Below, in pieces: positions 40,300 through 49,171 of a DNA stretch of 64,000 bases (the stretch's first letter is position 1; each line of letters opens with the position of its first letter). The notes beneath the pieces are model-generated. The model ran no database searches, was not told where the DNA came from, and saw only the letters and a program-made list of their open reading frames with translations. This stretch comes from Candidatus Uhrbacteria bacterium (GTDB lineage Bacteria > Patescibacteriota > Patescibacteriia > 2-12-FULL-60-25): contig JADZFU010000004.1 in the NCBI GenBank assembly GCA_020854265.1, positions 124,001-188,000 of the forward strand, in the 5' to 3' direction. The position numbers were made by a program, and so were the translations under genes.

Positions 40300-41417
40300 A
40301 CAAGCGCGATCTCCTGCAGAAACTTGCATCCGTCCGATCGACGGAGCGCGGAATCGTGCCTGACCAGGCTTGGGTTGCGCGTACCCGTGAGACGCTTTTG
40401 ATGCAGGTACGTAATAGCGCTTCCACGGCTCCTGTCCGCAGCCAGCGCCAAGCCAAGATCGCCGTCCAGCATTTCATTCCGGAAAAACTCATGAACTTGC
40501 TCCGCGCTCCGGCTTTGGCCATGTCGGCGGTATTGATGGCGGTACTCGGCGGTTCCATTGCTAGTGTAAATGCTTCCGAGCGCTCGGTGCCCGGTGATTT
40601 CTTGTATCCGATCAAAATTGCATCCGAGCAGACCCGTTTGGCTCTTGTGTCCGATAAAAGCGATAAACTTAAATTGAAAACCGAGTTTGTCGAGCGCCGC
40701 GTCCAAGAAATCAAATCCATCGCAACCGCCGTTGAAAAAAAACCGGCCTTGCTCAAAGAAGCTGCTGCAGGACTCAAGCGCGATTTGGATACCGTGAAGC
40801 AGCAGCTTGCAGATGTGAATAAAAACGAATTGCCCGCCGATGCCGCCCAAGCTGCCAAGCTTGTCGATCAAAAAACCGAGGCTATTGTCAATGAGCTCAA
40901 GCAGGTCAAGAGCGAGATTTCATCCGAGGCAGGATCCTCGCTCTCCGAGGTCGAGGCGGCTGCCGTCCATACCGGAGTTACCGCTATCGAGGTGCTTCTC
41001 CAGACAAAAAATAATCCGGATGCCCAGAGCGTTGTTTCCGAGGCGGATGTTCTCCAATCCATTACAAATAAAGTTGCCAGCTTGCAGAACACGCTCGACA
41101 TCACGGCGCAAAAACTCCAATCCTTGTCTTCATCGACAACGCAATCAACATCATCGTCTTCGGTTCCCGAGATTTTGATGGCAAGCACCACGCTCGAGCA
41201 GGCAAAAACCTTGGTGAGCGAAAACAAGCTCGATCAAGTATCTGACAAGTTGATCGAGGCCGCCAAAACCACGGCGCAGGCAGAGGCCTCGGTAAACCAG
41301 CTCGCCGCATCCAGCACGAGCGCGATTGTTCCTATTCCCGAGCCGGTATCCGAGACATCAACAACTCCGGTTGTTGAGGTCCCATCATCAACTACGGCTA
41401 CCACAACTCCGCCGTAA
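40296..41417 (+). CDS. DUF5667 membrane protein, candidate anti-sigma
   Basis: 373 residues. A cytoplasmic N-terminus (1-65) precedes one membrane segment (about 70-90, PALAMSAVLMAVLGG). Right after it comes the DUF5667 signature SVPGDFLYPIKIASEQTRLA with LKTEFVERRVQEI. The remainder is a long extracytoplasmic coiled-coil region and a Ser/Thr/Pro-rich tail. DUF5667 proteins are often encoded after ECF sigma genes. The four-base overlap suggests a sigma/anti-sigma pair sensing the cell surface; this is inferred. Confidence 0.85.
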   Translation: MNKRDLLQKLASVRSTERGIVPDQAWVARTRETLLMQVRNSASTAPVRSQRQAKIAVQHFIPEKLMNLLRAPALAMSAVLMAVLGGSIASVNASERSVPGDFLYPIKIASEQTRLALVSDKSDKLKLKTEFVERRVQEIKSIATAVEKKPALLKEAAAGLKRDLDTVKQQLADVNKNELPADAAQAAKLVDQKTEAIVNELKQVKSEISSEAGSSLSEVEAAAVHTGVTAIEVLLQTKNNPDAQSVVSEADVLQSITNKVASLQNTLDITAQKLQSLSSSTTQSTSSSSVPEILMASTTLEQAKTLVSENKLDQVSDKLIEAAKTTAQAEASVNQLAASSTSAIVPIPEPVSETSTTPVVEVPSSTTATTTPP

Positions 41418-41429
41418 ACAAGACATGAC

Positions 41430-41509
41430 GTTCTCCCTCGACCAGGGCGACGCTGTCTTTATCCGCTACGGCGGACAAGCGGCAGAGCCGTCCTGACGAG
41501 CGGGAGAAC
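41430..41509 (+). ncRNA. Candidate structured RNA in the S-layer leader
   Basis: The transcript can form one long branched-free stem: GUUCUCCC (41430-41437) with GGGAGAAC (41502-41509), UCG with CGA (41438-41440/41497-41499), AGGGCG (41444-41449) with CGUCCU (41489-41494, one G-U), CUGUC (41453-41457) with GGCAG (41481-41485, one G-U), and a tip UCCGC-UACG-GCGGA (41462-41475) with a UNCG-type tetraloop. It begins 13 bases after the DUF5667 stop. No T run follows, so it is not a plain terminator. It may be a 5'-UTR element, processing signal or small RNA. The fold was made by hand. Confidence 0.5.
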
Positions 41510-41649
41510 CTCCAACGAGGTCCACCCTTTCGCTCGCGCTCGATTCCAACTCGATCCCGGTACTAAAGGTCGAATTCCGATCTAATGTCGGATTGCCGGG
41601 TATCTCTATTCAGACCAACACTTCTGTTCCCGAGGATTCTCACGGATTC

Positions 41650-41681
41650 GGAGGAACACAAAAACCCGCAAGGGTTACATT
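41650..41681 (+). promoter_or_regulatory. Ribosome-binding region with hairpin before the S-layer gene
   Basis: GGAGGA (41650-41655) lies 26 bases before the ATG, too far for direct use. Between them a small hairpin AACCC-GCAA-GGGTT (41663-41676) would bring the two to about 12 bases when folded. The stretch 41510-41649 is otherwise without a gene I can support. Confidence 0.35.
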
Positions 41682-44600
41682 ATGAGCAATATCTTTAAGA
41701 AAATTTTCTCAGGTTTCGTCAGCTTGACGACCATTGCATGGTCCGTCGGTTTCGGAACGTTCGTCGCTCTCCCCAGCGTCGCGTCCGCAGCTACCCCTGG
41801 CGAACTGATCAAGGCTTCAACCCCGGCAGTGTATTACTTCGCTGCTGACGGCAAGCGCTATGTCTTCCCGAATGAGAAGACGTATTTCTCCTGGTACAAT
41901 GACTTCTCGTCGGTTCGGACCATTTCCGACGCAGAACTCGCTTCGTACTTGATCGGTGGTAACGTTACCATCCGCCCTGGTACCAAGCTCGTGAAGATCA
42001 CGACCGATCCGAAGGTGTACGCTCCGTCCCACGACGGCGTCTTGCACTGGATCGAATCCGAATCCGTCGCTACGGCACTCTACGGAGCCTCATGGGCTTC
42101 GCGCGTCGTTGACGTACCGGACGTATTCTTCATCAACTACTCGATCGGTTCCTCGCTCTCGTCCCCGGTTCACCCGGACGGTACGGTCGTCTCCATGGGA
42201 GGCAGCCGCTACGTCGTGACTGGTGGCATGAAGCGCATGATCGCATCGGACTCGGTGTTCGCCTCGAACGGCTACAACACCTCGAACGTTATCTCCACCT
42301 CGGTGTCCTACCCGAATGGTGCTGACGTGACGGGTCGCGAAGGCCGCTTGGCTGATCCGATCTACATCGGTAGCGTCGCTGTCGGCGGTAACCTCACGGT
42401 TGCCCTCGCTTCAGACACGCCGGCTGGTGTGACCGTCCCGAAGGGTGCTTCGAGCGTTATGCTTTCGAAGTTCAACTTCACGGCCGGCTCTGCCGCTGCG
42501 ACGATCGCTGGTCTTACCATCCGCCGCGTTGGCGTTGGTGCGACCTCCGATTTCTCGAATGTCTACCTTTACAAGGCTGACGGTACGCGTTTGACCACGG
42601 GCCGCACGATCAATTCGTCCTCGAATCTCGTGTCGTTCAACAGCTTGAATCTCGTGATTCCGGCCGGTCAGACCATGTCCCTCATGCTCGTTGGTGACAT
42701 CAACCCGTCCGTAACGACCACCGGTGGTCAGCACGCCTTCGAAGTTTCGGATGCTGCTTCCACGGTCTTGTCGGCTGCTGGCACGGTTTCCGGTTCGTTC
42801 CCGGTACGTGGCAACACGTTCACCATCGGTACGACGAGCGCTTCGCGTCTCGACGTGCAGAAGGGTTCGACCCCGAGCAACCCGCAAATCGGCTCCGCCG
42901 AAGCGGAAATCTCGAACTTCAAGCTTGTCGCTGGCAACAACGACATTGAAGTCCGCCGCATCACGTTGATCCAGGCCGGTTCGGTTACGAACACGGACTT
43001 GACCAACTTGAAGCTCTACCAGGGCACGACGCTTGTTGCGTCCGCTCCGGTCATGGTTGGCGACAAGATTGTCCTCAACTTCAACCCTCCGTATGTGATC
43101 ACCGATGGCTCCACCCGCACCTTCTCCTTGAAGGCGACGGTTGCCGGCCGCTCGGCTCGCACGATCAAGACCTACGTCGAATACTCGACGGATGTCTACG
43201 CTATTGACACCGAGTTCAACACCGGTGCTCAGGTTTGTGTCGACAGCACTTCACCGTGTGCCGGTACATTCGATGGCAACAGCACGAACTTCATTGAGGT
43301 AACGACCGAAGGCGGTCAGTTCACCACGACCTTCAACGGTCCGGCAGCTTCCAACCTGGCCAAGGGTCAGCAGGATGTTCCGCTCTACAAGTTCGCTCTC
43401 ACGTCGTCTGACAGCGCGATCGAAGTCCGCAAGATGTACTTCGCTATCCAGGGTGCAACCTCGGCCGATGAGGTCAAGGGTGGATCCGGTACCGAATACT
43501 TCCGCGACATCAAGATCAAGAACCTCGACAACGGTCAGGTCCTCATGGGCCCGATCTCCATGCCGAGCACGGTTGCCAACAACGCATCCGACACAGGTGT
43601 CATGACCTTCACGGATTCGTTCACGATCAACCCGGGCCAGACGCTTAACCTCGCGGTTACGGCTGACCTCTCGAACACGGAAGACAACGCCAACGAATTC
43701 TTTGGCGACAACAACAACCAGTACCGCGTTGTTCAGGGTAACGGCACGAACCTCTTTGGCTCGTCCGACCTCCGCATTGTTGAAACGGGTGAATTCCTCC
43801 CGTCCGGCGATGTAGTACCGAACAGCCCGATTACGGGTAACTTCCACACAGTGAAGGCCGCAAGCCTCACGGTGTCCCTTGCTGCCAACCCGACTGCGGG
43901 TACGGCTGTCAAGAAAGAACAGAACATCCCGACTGCTGGATTCGTCTTCTCGGCGGGTTCAGAAAGCGAGATCTTGGTCCGCACGGTCAAACTCACGGGT
44001 CGCGCTGACGTTACCACCACTGGTACGTACGCCCTCGCTGACTTGAACGACGCGATCACGACCTGTTCCCTCTGGAACGGCACGACGCAAGTCGGTACGG
44101 CCCAGAACCCGGATGCCACGACTGGCTCCATGACGATTGACAATGTCAACGTTACGGTTCCGGCAGGTGGTTCGCTTACGCTTGTCGCCAAGTGTACGGC
44201 TGACTCCACGCTTACGAGCTCCGAAGACAAGTTTGCCGTTGGTATCGCCGCCGCAGCTGATGTTACGGCCGACGATCAGGACGACAACTCCGTCACGGCT
44301 TCGCTTAGCGCGAACGTCTCCGGCAATGCCGGCGCAACGCCTTCCTTGGTCCAAACGATCAAGAACGGCGGTATCCTTACCATCGCTACGGACAACCTCC
44401 GCCAGTCGACGATTCTCGTCGCCGGTGGCGATGTCTGGCAGAACTTCGCTCAGTTCAAGGCTACGGCTCAGTTCGAAGCCATGAACCTCGAGCGTCTCAA
44501 CGTCACCTCCACGGGTGAATCCGCGAACTTCTCGCAGATTGCTGTTGCCATGGATGGTTCGCCGAAGGGTATGGAAACCCTCTCGTCGGGCTTCTCCGGT

Positions 44601-45575
44601 AACAAGGACGTTGATATTACGTCCTCGCCGATCATGGTTCCGAAAGATGGTTCGGTCACCTTCCAGCTGTGGGGCAAGCTCGGTCCTGTCCAGGCTTCCT
44701 CGACGGTTAGCGGTGCAACGACGGGCGCAGCCCGCTCGGGTGCTCGCGTACGTCTCGGTCTCGGTGCAAACCTCCAGACCGGCAACTGGGATGCCAACTA
44801 CGCAGGCATGTTCAATGTCCGCGCAGTCGGTCAGGCCTCTGGTGATATCGTCTACTCGACTGGCGTAGCCACGACGGGTAACGAATTCGTCATCCGCAAG
44901 TCGAAGCCGACGGTCACCCGTCAGACGCTTTCGACCACGACGCTCGCCAACGGTACGAACATGGATCTTTACCGCATGCAGATCTCGGCAGACGCTGCCG
45001 GCTCCGTGGCTGTGAAGAAACTCACGTTCGATGTATCGAAGACGGGTTCCACAACGCTTGCCAACTTCCGCGTCCGCAAGGGCTCGTCCGAATTGCCGCT
45101 CAACACCGTCACGATTACTGATGGCGTTGGCGTCGATCTCGAGGCAGGCACCGTACCGGCCGGTACGTCCACGCTCCGCGTTGTCGTCGTATTCGCCGAT
45201 CCTTCCACGGCTAACACCGAGGAAACGATTACTGGTTCCGGTAACGTCTACACGCTTACCGCAACGGTTGCAGGCACGATTGCTAGCGACACGGTTAGTG
45301 TCTCGCCGGCTCGCGACCTCGCAGGTACCATCGTTACGGGTTACATCGATAACGATGCATTCGCCCTCAACGGCACGTCCGTTGTTGGCCCGAACCTTGA
45401 TGCTTCTGGCTCCGGTATCGCCGATGGCGCTGCCGATCAGCCGGGTTCGCTTGTCTGGTCGGATCTTTCCGAAGTTCCGCACTCGTCAGCCGAAGGCGCA
45501 TCTGGTGGTTCTTACGACTGGACGAACGACGTCTTCGTCGAAGACCTCACCCAGGTCCAGACCCTTTCTCGCTAA
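41682..45575 (+). CDS. Probable S-layer/major surface protein
   Basis: 1297 residues. The signal peptide ends near residue 37 (SVASA/A). Residues 46-153 form the domain shared with the beta-helix protein at 15609: YYFAADGKRYVFPN, RPGTKLVKITTDPKVYA, LHWIESE and DVFFINYSIG. A second, weaker copy follows (about 165-235, RYVVTGGMKRMIASDSVF). The rest is Thr/Ser/Gly-rich, made of repeated Ig-like beta domains (many VPAGxTxTL segments). Codons are strongly biased to C-ending, optimal forms, unlike neighbours, as in highly expressed genes. It probably builds the outer surface layer and may be glycosylated by the next locus. Confidence 0.82.
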   Translation: MSNIFKKIFSGFVSLTTIAWSVGFGTFVALPSVASAATPGELIKASTPAVYYFAADGKRYVFPNEKTYFSWYNDFSSVRTISDAELASYLIGGNVTIRPGTKLVKITTDPKVYAPSHDGVLHWIESESVATALYGASWASRVVDVPDVFFINYSIGSSLSSPVHPDGTVVSMGGSRYVVTGGMKRMIASDSVFASNGYNTSNVISTSVSYPNGADVTGREGRLADPIYIGSVAVGGNLTVALASDTPAGVTVPKGASSVMLSKFNFTAGSAAATIAGLTIRRVGVGATSDFSNVYLYKADGTRLTTGRTINSSSNLVSFNSLNLVIPAGQTMSLMLVGDINPSVTTTGGQHAFEVSDAASTVLSAAGTVSGSFPVRGNTFTIGTTSASRLDVQKGSTPSNPQIGSAEAEISNFKLVAGNNDIEVRRITLIQAGSVTNTDLTNLKLYQGTTLVASAPVMVGDKIVLNFNPPYVITDGSTRTFSLKATVAGRSARTIKTYVEYSTDVYAIDTEFNTGAQVCVDSTSPCAGTFDGNSTNFIEVTTEGGQFTTTFNGPAASNLAKGQQDVPLYKFALTSSDSAIEVRKMYFAIQGATSADEVKGGSGTEYFRDIKIKNLDNGQVLMGPISMPSTVANNASDTGVMTFTDSFTINPGQTLNLAVTADLSNTEDNANEFFGDNNNQYRVVQGNGTNLFGSSDLRIVETGEFLPSGDVVPNSPITGNFHTVKAASLTVSLAANPTAGTAVKKEQNIPTAGFVFSAGSESEILVRTVKLTGRADVTTTGTYALADLNDAITTCSLWNGTTQVGTAQNPDATTGSMTIDNVNVTVPAGGSLTLVAKCTADSTLTSSEDKFAVGIAAAADVTADDQDDNSVTASLSANVSGNAGATPSLVQTIKNGGILTIATDNLRQSTILVAGGDVWQNFAQFKATAQFEAMNLERLNVTSTGESANFSQIAVAMDGSPKGMETLSSGFSGNKDVDITSSPIMVPKDGSVTFQLWGKLGPVQASSTVSGATTGAARSGARVRLGLGANLQTGNWDANYAGMFNVRAVGQASGDIVYSTGVATTGNEFVIRKSKPTVTRQTLSTTTLANGTNMDLYRMQISADAAGSVAVKKLTFDVSKTGSTTLANFRVRKGSSELPLNTVTITDGVGVDLEAGTVPAGTSTLRVVVVFADPSTANTEETITGSGNVYTLTATVAGTIASDTVSVSPARDLAGTIVTGYIDNDAFALNGTSVVGPNLDASGSGIADGAADQPGSLVWSDLSEVPHSSAEGASGGSYDWTNDVFVEDLTQVQTLSR

Positions 45576-45601
45576 TTCGATTTAGCAGTCAGGTCTAAAC
45601 C

Positions 45602-45629
45602 AAACCCCCCGCAAGGGGGGTTTTGGTTT
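45602..45629 (+). terminator. Terminator of the S-layer gene
   Basis: A 9-bp stem AAACCCCCC-GCAA-GGGGGGTTT (45602-45623) followed by a T-rich run. Confidence 0.9.
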
Positions 45630-45660
45630 TGTATTTATGCTATGCTGGGGGCCAATCAAT

Positions 45661-48012
45661 ATGACTCGCTCACAAGCCATCAAGTTTTTTAAGTGGATTG
45701 CCCTGATCGGGATTTATGGCGGACTTTTGGTGCCGCTGATGTTTATCCCAGTGGTTATTTTTCCCTTCGTCTTTTCCAAGCTGATTTATTTCCAAATTCT
45801 TGTTGGTTTAACTTTTCCGGCATATCTGGCTTTGGCCTGGATGGAGCCCAAATATCGTCCAAAAAAGCATCTTTTATACTTTGCGATTTTGGCGTATTTC
45901 GTGGCGCTGGCATTATCCGTCATATTTGCGGTCGATCCGGCTCGTGCATGGTGGGGGAATCAAGAACGCATGAATGGCCTGTTTACGCTTCTCCATTTCT
46001 TTGCGTGGATGACCATGGCTACGGGTGTTTTGCAGAAATGGGATGATTGGAAGAAATTGCTGATTTACGAAGTCTGTTTGTCCGGAATCATGGCCATAGT
46101 CGCCATCATGCAAAAATTGAATCCGAACCTGCTCTTGTTTACGGCTGGAGGCCGTGTCGGCGGATTGGTCGATAATCCGATTTACATGGCGGCATACCAG
46201 ATCTTCAACTTCTTCTTTTTGGCTCTCTTGTTTTGGAAAATCCAATCAAATAAATGGCGCGCGTTTTTTGCCGTCATTTTTGCGTTGGACATGGTGGCAT
46301 TTCTGCTCGCGGCATCGCGCGGCGCCTTGGTCGGTTTGGCTGCCGGACTTTTGGCATTTGCGATTTACGTCAGTATTTTCAGCAAATCAAAAAAAGTCCG
46401 CTTTTCGATTTTCGGTGCCTTGCTCATTTTAGCCGGAAGCTACGGTTTGCTGTATGCGGCCCGCGAAACCCCGCTCATCAAGGGGTCGCCGGTGTATCGT
46501 TTGACGGATTTGAGCACGACGGTCAGTACGCGTCTCATCGCATGGGAGATTGCATGGGAGGGCTTCCTCGAGCGTCCGCTTACCGGATGGGGATTGGATA
46601 ATTTCCACATTCTGTTCAACAACAAATACAATCCGGTTTCCCTGCGTTTTGGTACGTACGAAACCTGGTTTGACCGCGCCCACAATACGGTCATGGACGT
46701 GCTTGCGATGACGGGTATTGCTGGATTTGTGACATTCTTTTCGATTTTTGTGGCGGTATTCCTGTCCTCGATCAAGGCATTCAGGAAAGGCTGGATTGAC
46801 CTTCCGATTGCGGCGATCTTGTTCTCTCTTCCGATTGCCTATTTCGTCCAAAATTTATTCGTGTTTGACCATCCGGCAGGGTTCTCGATGAGTTATCTGC
46901 TATATGCACTCATTATTGCCGCGACGCGAGGAGAGTTTGTCGGCGATATCTCCAAAGAAGAAGTAAAAGCCGAGACCGAAGCGCGGGCTGATGCACCGTG
47001 GACGGCCTTTGTCGTCTTGCAGGTGGTGATGGCTTTGGTTGTCTGGCGAACGTCGGTATTGCCGTTCCAAGCATCGAGAATCTCGCTCCAGTCGAATGCC
47101 GTTATCATGTCGAATCCGACTATCGGTTTTGCATTGGCAAAACAGGCATCGGAAATTCCTACCATGTATATCGATGAGCAATCATTCTTGCTGTCGCGTA
47201 ATTTGATTGCCATGTACGCAAACGGAGTCCTGCAAAAAATTCCCAATTGGCAGGAAATGTATGCATTGGCGAAAAAATTATCCGAAGAAGAGATCAGCCG
47301 GCATCCACGCAATACCCATCCAAAATTCATTTATGCCCGCATGGCACAGGAGATCATGATGCTGCAGCCGAGCGAAGCTCCGGTTGCCGAGATCCAATAC
47401 AAGGCGGCAATTGAAACCAGTCCCAAACGCCAACAGCTCCATTACGGACTTGCTCGTCTTTATCTCCAAACGGGAAATCTTGATCCGGCGATCACGGTGT
47501 TCCGCAATGTTGCAGAATTCGATCCGGAAAATGGCGAGCCGTTCTGGAATCTTGGTCTGACGCTTTTCTACGATAAAAAAGCGTTCCAAGAGGGCGCCGA
47601 GTATATCCAAAAATCACAGACGGTTAAATTCAAGTACCGGATGTTGTCGGCTCGCGAGTACGTGCCGCTCGTCGAGGCTCTGCTTTTCTTGAATGATGAA
47701 GCCTTGATCAAAGAATTCATCGCCAAGCTTGCTGATCCCGAATACTACATCCCGGGTACGGCCGATGTGTATGCGCAAATCGCATACCGTTTACAACAGA
47801 CAAACAAAATCGAGCTTCGCGACCAACTTTTGGCTGAAGCGGTCAAGGTTGATCCGAAAACGGTAGACGTGTTTAATGCGCTGCTCACGCAAGCCTCGGC
47901 TGTGCCCGAGACAATGCCAGCTGCAGCCGCGCCTGTACCTGCACCGGTCGCTGTACCATCCGTGCCGGTTGCAACGAATACCGTCCCATCATCGGGCGGT
48001 CCACGGCGTTAG
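45661..48012 (+). CDS. O-antigen-ligase-type glycosyltransferase with TPRs
   Basis: 783 residues from the ATG at 45661, 14 bases after a TATGCT box. About 12 membrane segments fill 1-450. The Wzy_C/WaaL core is visible: SRGALVGLAAGLLAF, GLDNFHILF and the loop with FDRAHNTVMDVLAMTGIAGF. Residues about 540-740 are TPR-like helices (HYGLARLYLQTGNLDPAITV; WNLGLTLFYDKKAF). The tail is Ala/Pro/Val-rich. Such enzymes transfer lipid-linked glycans to lipid or, as PglL/PilO types, to protein. Its place right after the S-layer gene suggests protein glycosylation. Confidence 0.87.
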   Translation: MTRSQAIKFFKWIALIGIYGGLLVPLMFIPVVIFPFVFSKLIYFQILVGLTFPAYLALAWMEPKYRPKKHLLYFAILAYFVALALSVIFAVDPARAWWGNQERMNGLFTLLHFFAWMTMATGVLQKWDDWKKLLIYEVCLSGIMAIVAIMQKLNPNLLLFTAGGRVGGLVDNPIYMAAYQIFNFFFLALLFWKIQSNKWRAFFAVIFALDMVAFLLAASRGALVGLAAGLLAFAIYVSIFSKSKKVRFSIFGALLILAGSYGLLYAARETPLIKGSPVYRLTDLSTTVSTRLIAWEIAWEGFLERPLTGWGLDNFHILFNNKYNPVSLRFGTYETWFDRAHNTVMDVLAMTGIAGFVTFFSIFVAVFLSSIKAFRKGWIDLPIAAILFSLPIAYFVQNLFVFDHPAGFSMSYLLYALIIAATRGEFVGDISKEEVKAETEARADAPWTAFVVLQVVMALVVWRTSVLPFQASRISLQSNAVIMSNPTIGFALAKQASEIPTMYIDEQSFLLSRNLIAMYANGVLQKIPNWQEMYALAKKLSEEEISRHPRNTHPKFIYARMAQEIMMLQPSEAPVAEIQYKAAIETSPKRQQLHYGLARLYLQTGNLDPAITVFRNVAEFDPENGEPFWNLGLTLFYDKKAFQEGAEYIQKSQTVKFKYRMLSAREYVPLVEALLFLNDEALIKEFIAKLADPEYYIPGTADVYAQIAYRLQQTNKIELRDQLLAEAVKVDPKTVDVFNALLTQASAVPETMPAAAAPVPAPVAVPSVPVATNTVPSSGGPRR

Positions 48013-49124
48013 GCTTCCAGCGCTTCCAAATTGCCGCGGTAGGTCGCCTCCTCTTGAAAGCTGGAGGCGGCTTTGTTTTTTGCGTTTTCTGAAAGCTGAT
48101 TGCACATAGCCTCGTTGCTCGCCAGGTCTATCATGGCATCGGCTAATGCCCGCGGGTTTTGCGGCGGTACAACTACTCCGCAGTTATCGGAGAGCATCCA
48201 TTTAGCGGCTCCGACATCGGTGGCTATGCTCGGGATACCGGCTGCCATGGCTTTAAGCAAGGCCCAGCTCATCCCTTCTTTGGAGGAGGGGAGCACGAAG
48301 ATATCGAATGCGTTGTATGAAATATCAGCGTCTTCGCGTGTGCCGGCAAGCATTACCTGTTTTTCCAGTCCATACGTTTTGATTGCGGCTTCGATTTGGC
48401 TGCGCTGTTCTCCGTCACCGATCAGCAAAAAGCGGGCTTGAGGCATTTTTTGCGCGACAAGGGAGCAGGCTTCTATGTAACGAGGAAGATCTTTTGGCGG
48501 ATAAAAATTGGCGATTGTTCCAAAAACGAATCCATCAATCCCAAGTGCGACACGCGCTTGTCCGCGCGGGAGCTGGGTTAAACGGAATTGTTCGGCGTTA
48601 ATCCCATTCGGGACGGAGATGATTTTTTGTTTTGGTTTGATTTTGTAGGTGTTCGCAACCTCAATGTCCGCAGGATGGACGCAAATAATGATGTCTTTGA
48701 CACGAGCCGTGTATTTTTCTGCCAAAATGTAGATTTGTTTTTTCCACGCCGGAAGATCTTCCAAAAAAACCCAACCTCCAATGCGGTATGTCACGCGTTT
48801 TACTTTTGCCAAATGCGCAGCAATAGATCCAATGATTCCGGTCTTGGTGCTATTCAGATGTACGGCATCGGGCCTGAATTGCGTCAGGGCATCTTTTATT
48901 TCTTTGATAGCCAAAAGGTCGTGCACGGGATGTATCTCGCGTTTCAGGTGTTTGAGCCGGATAAAGGGGATTTGAGCTTCTTCACAGCGTTTTTGGAGCC
49001 AGCCATCCGTCCCGCAAAAAACGGCTACCTCATGTCCATTTTTTTTAAGCCAATGCATAAAACGGGCCAAAAGATCTTGGACACCGCCATGCTCGCCTTG
49101 GGTGACGATAAGGGCTATACGCAT
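48009..49124 (-). CDS. GT4-family glycosyltransferase
   Basis: 371 residues, leftward. N-terminal domain: RIALIVTQGEHGGVQDLLAR and FMHWLKKNGHEV. C-terminal domain: VFGTIANFYPPKDLPRYIEA, ARFLLIGDGEQRSQIE and LPSSKEGMSWALLKAMAAG, with the E-x7-type donor site. It resembles PglA/WbnE-like enzymes of surface glycan pathways. It converges on the ligase gene with a four-base overlap (TTAG) and is divergent from asnB. Confidence 0.92.
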   Translation of the reverse strand: MRIALIVTQGEHGGVQDLLARFMHWLKKNGHEVAVFCGTDGWLQKRCEEAQIPFIRLKHLKREIHPVHDLLAIKEIKDALTQFRPDAVHLNSTKTGIIGSIAAHLAKVKRVTYRIGGWVFLEDLPAWKKQIYILAEKYTARVKDIIICVHPADIEVANTYKIKPKQKIISVPNGINAEQFRLTQLPRGQARVALGIDGFVFGTIANFYPPKDLPRYIEACSLVAQKMPQARFLLIGDGEQRSQIEAAIKTYGLEKQVMLAGTREDADISYNAFDIFVLPSSKEGMSWALLKAMAAGIPSIATDVGAAKWMLSDNCGVVVPPQNPRALADAMIDLASNEAMCNQLSENAKNKAASSFQEEATYRGNLEALEA

Positions 49125-49171
49125 GGGGCTTACCGTAGCCGAAAATGGCCATTTCGGCTAGGCTTGAGGCT

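Noticed and set aside
43959-45482. A 507-codon open frame on the minus strand inside the S-layer gene
   Set aside because: It is a shadow of the strongly biased codons of the plus-strand gene; the translation is Arg/Glu-rich, repetitive and has no domain or start signals.
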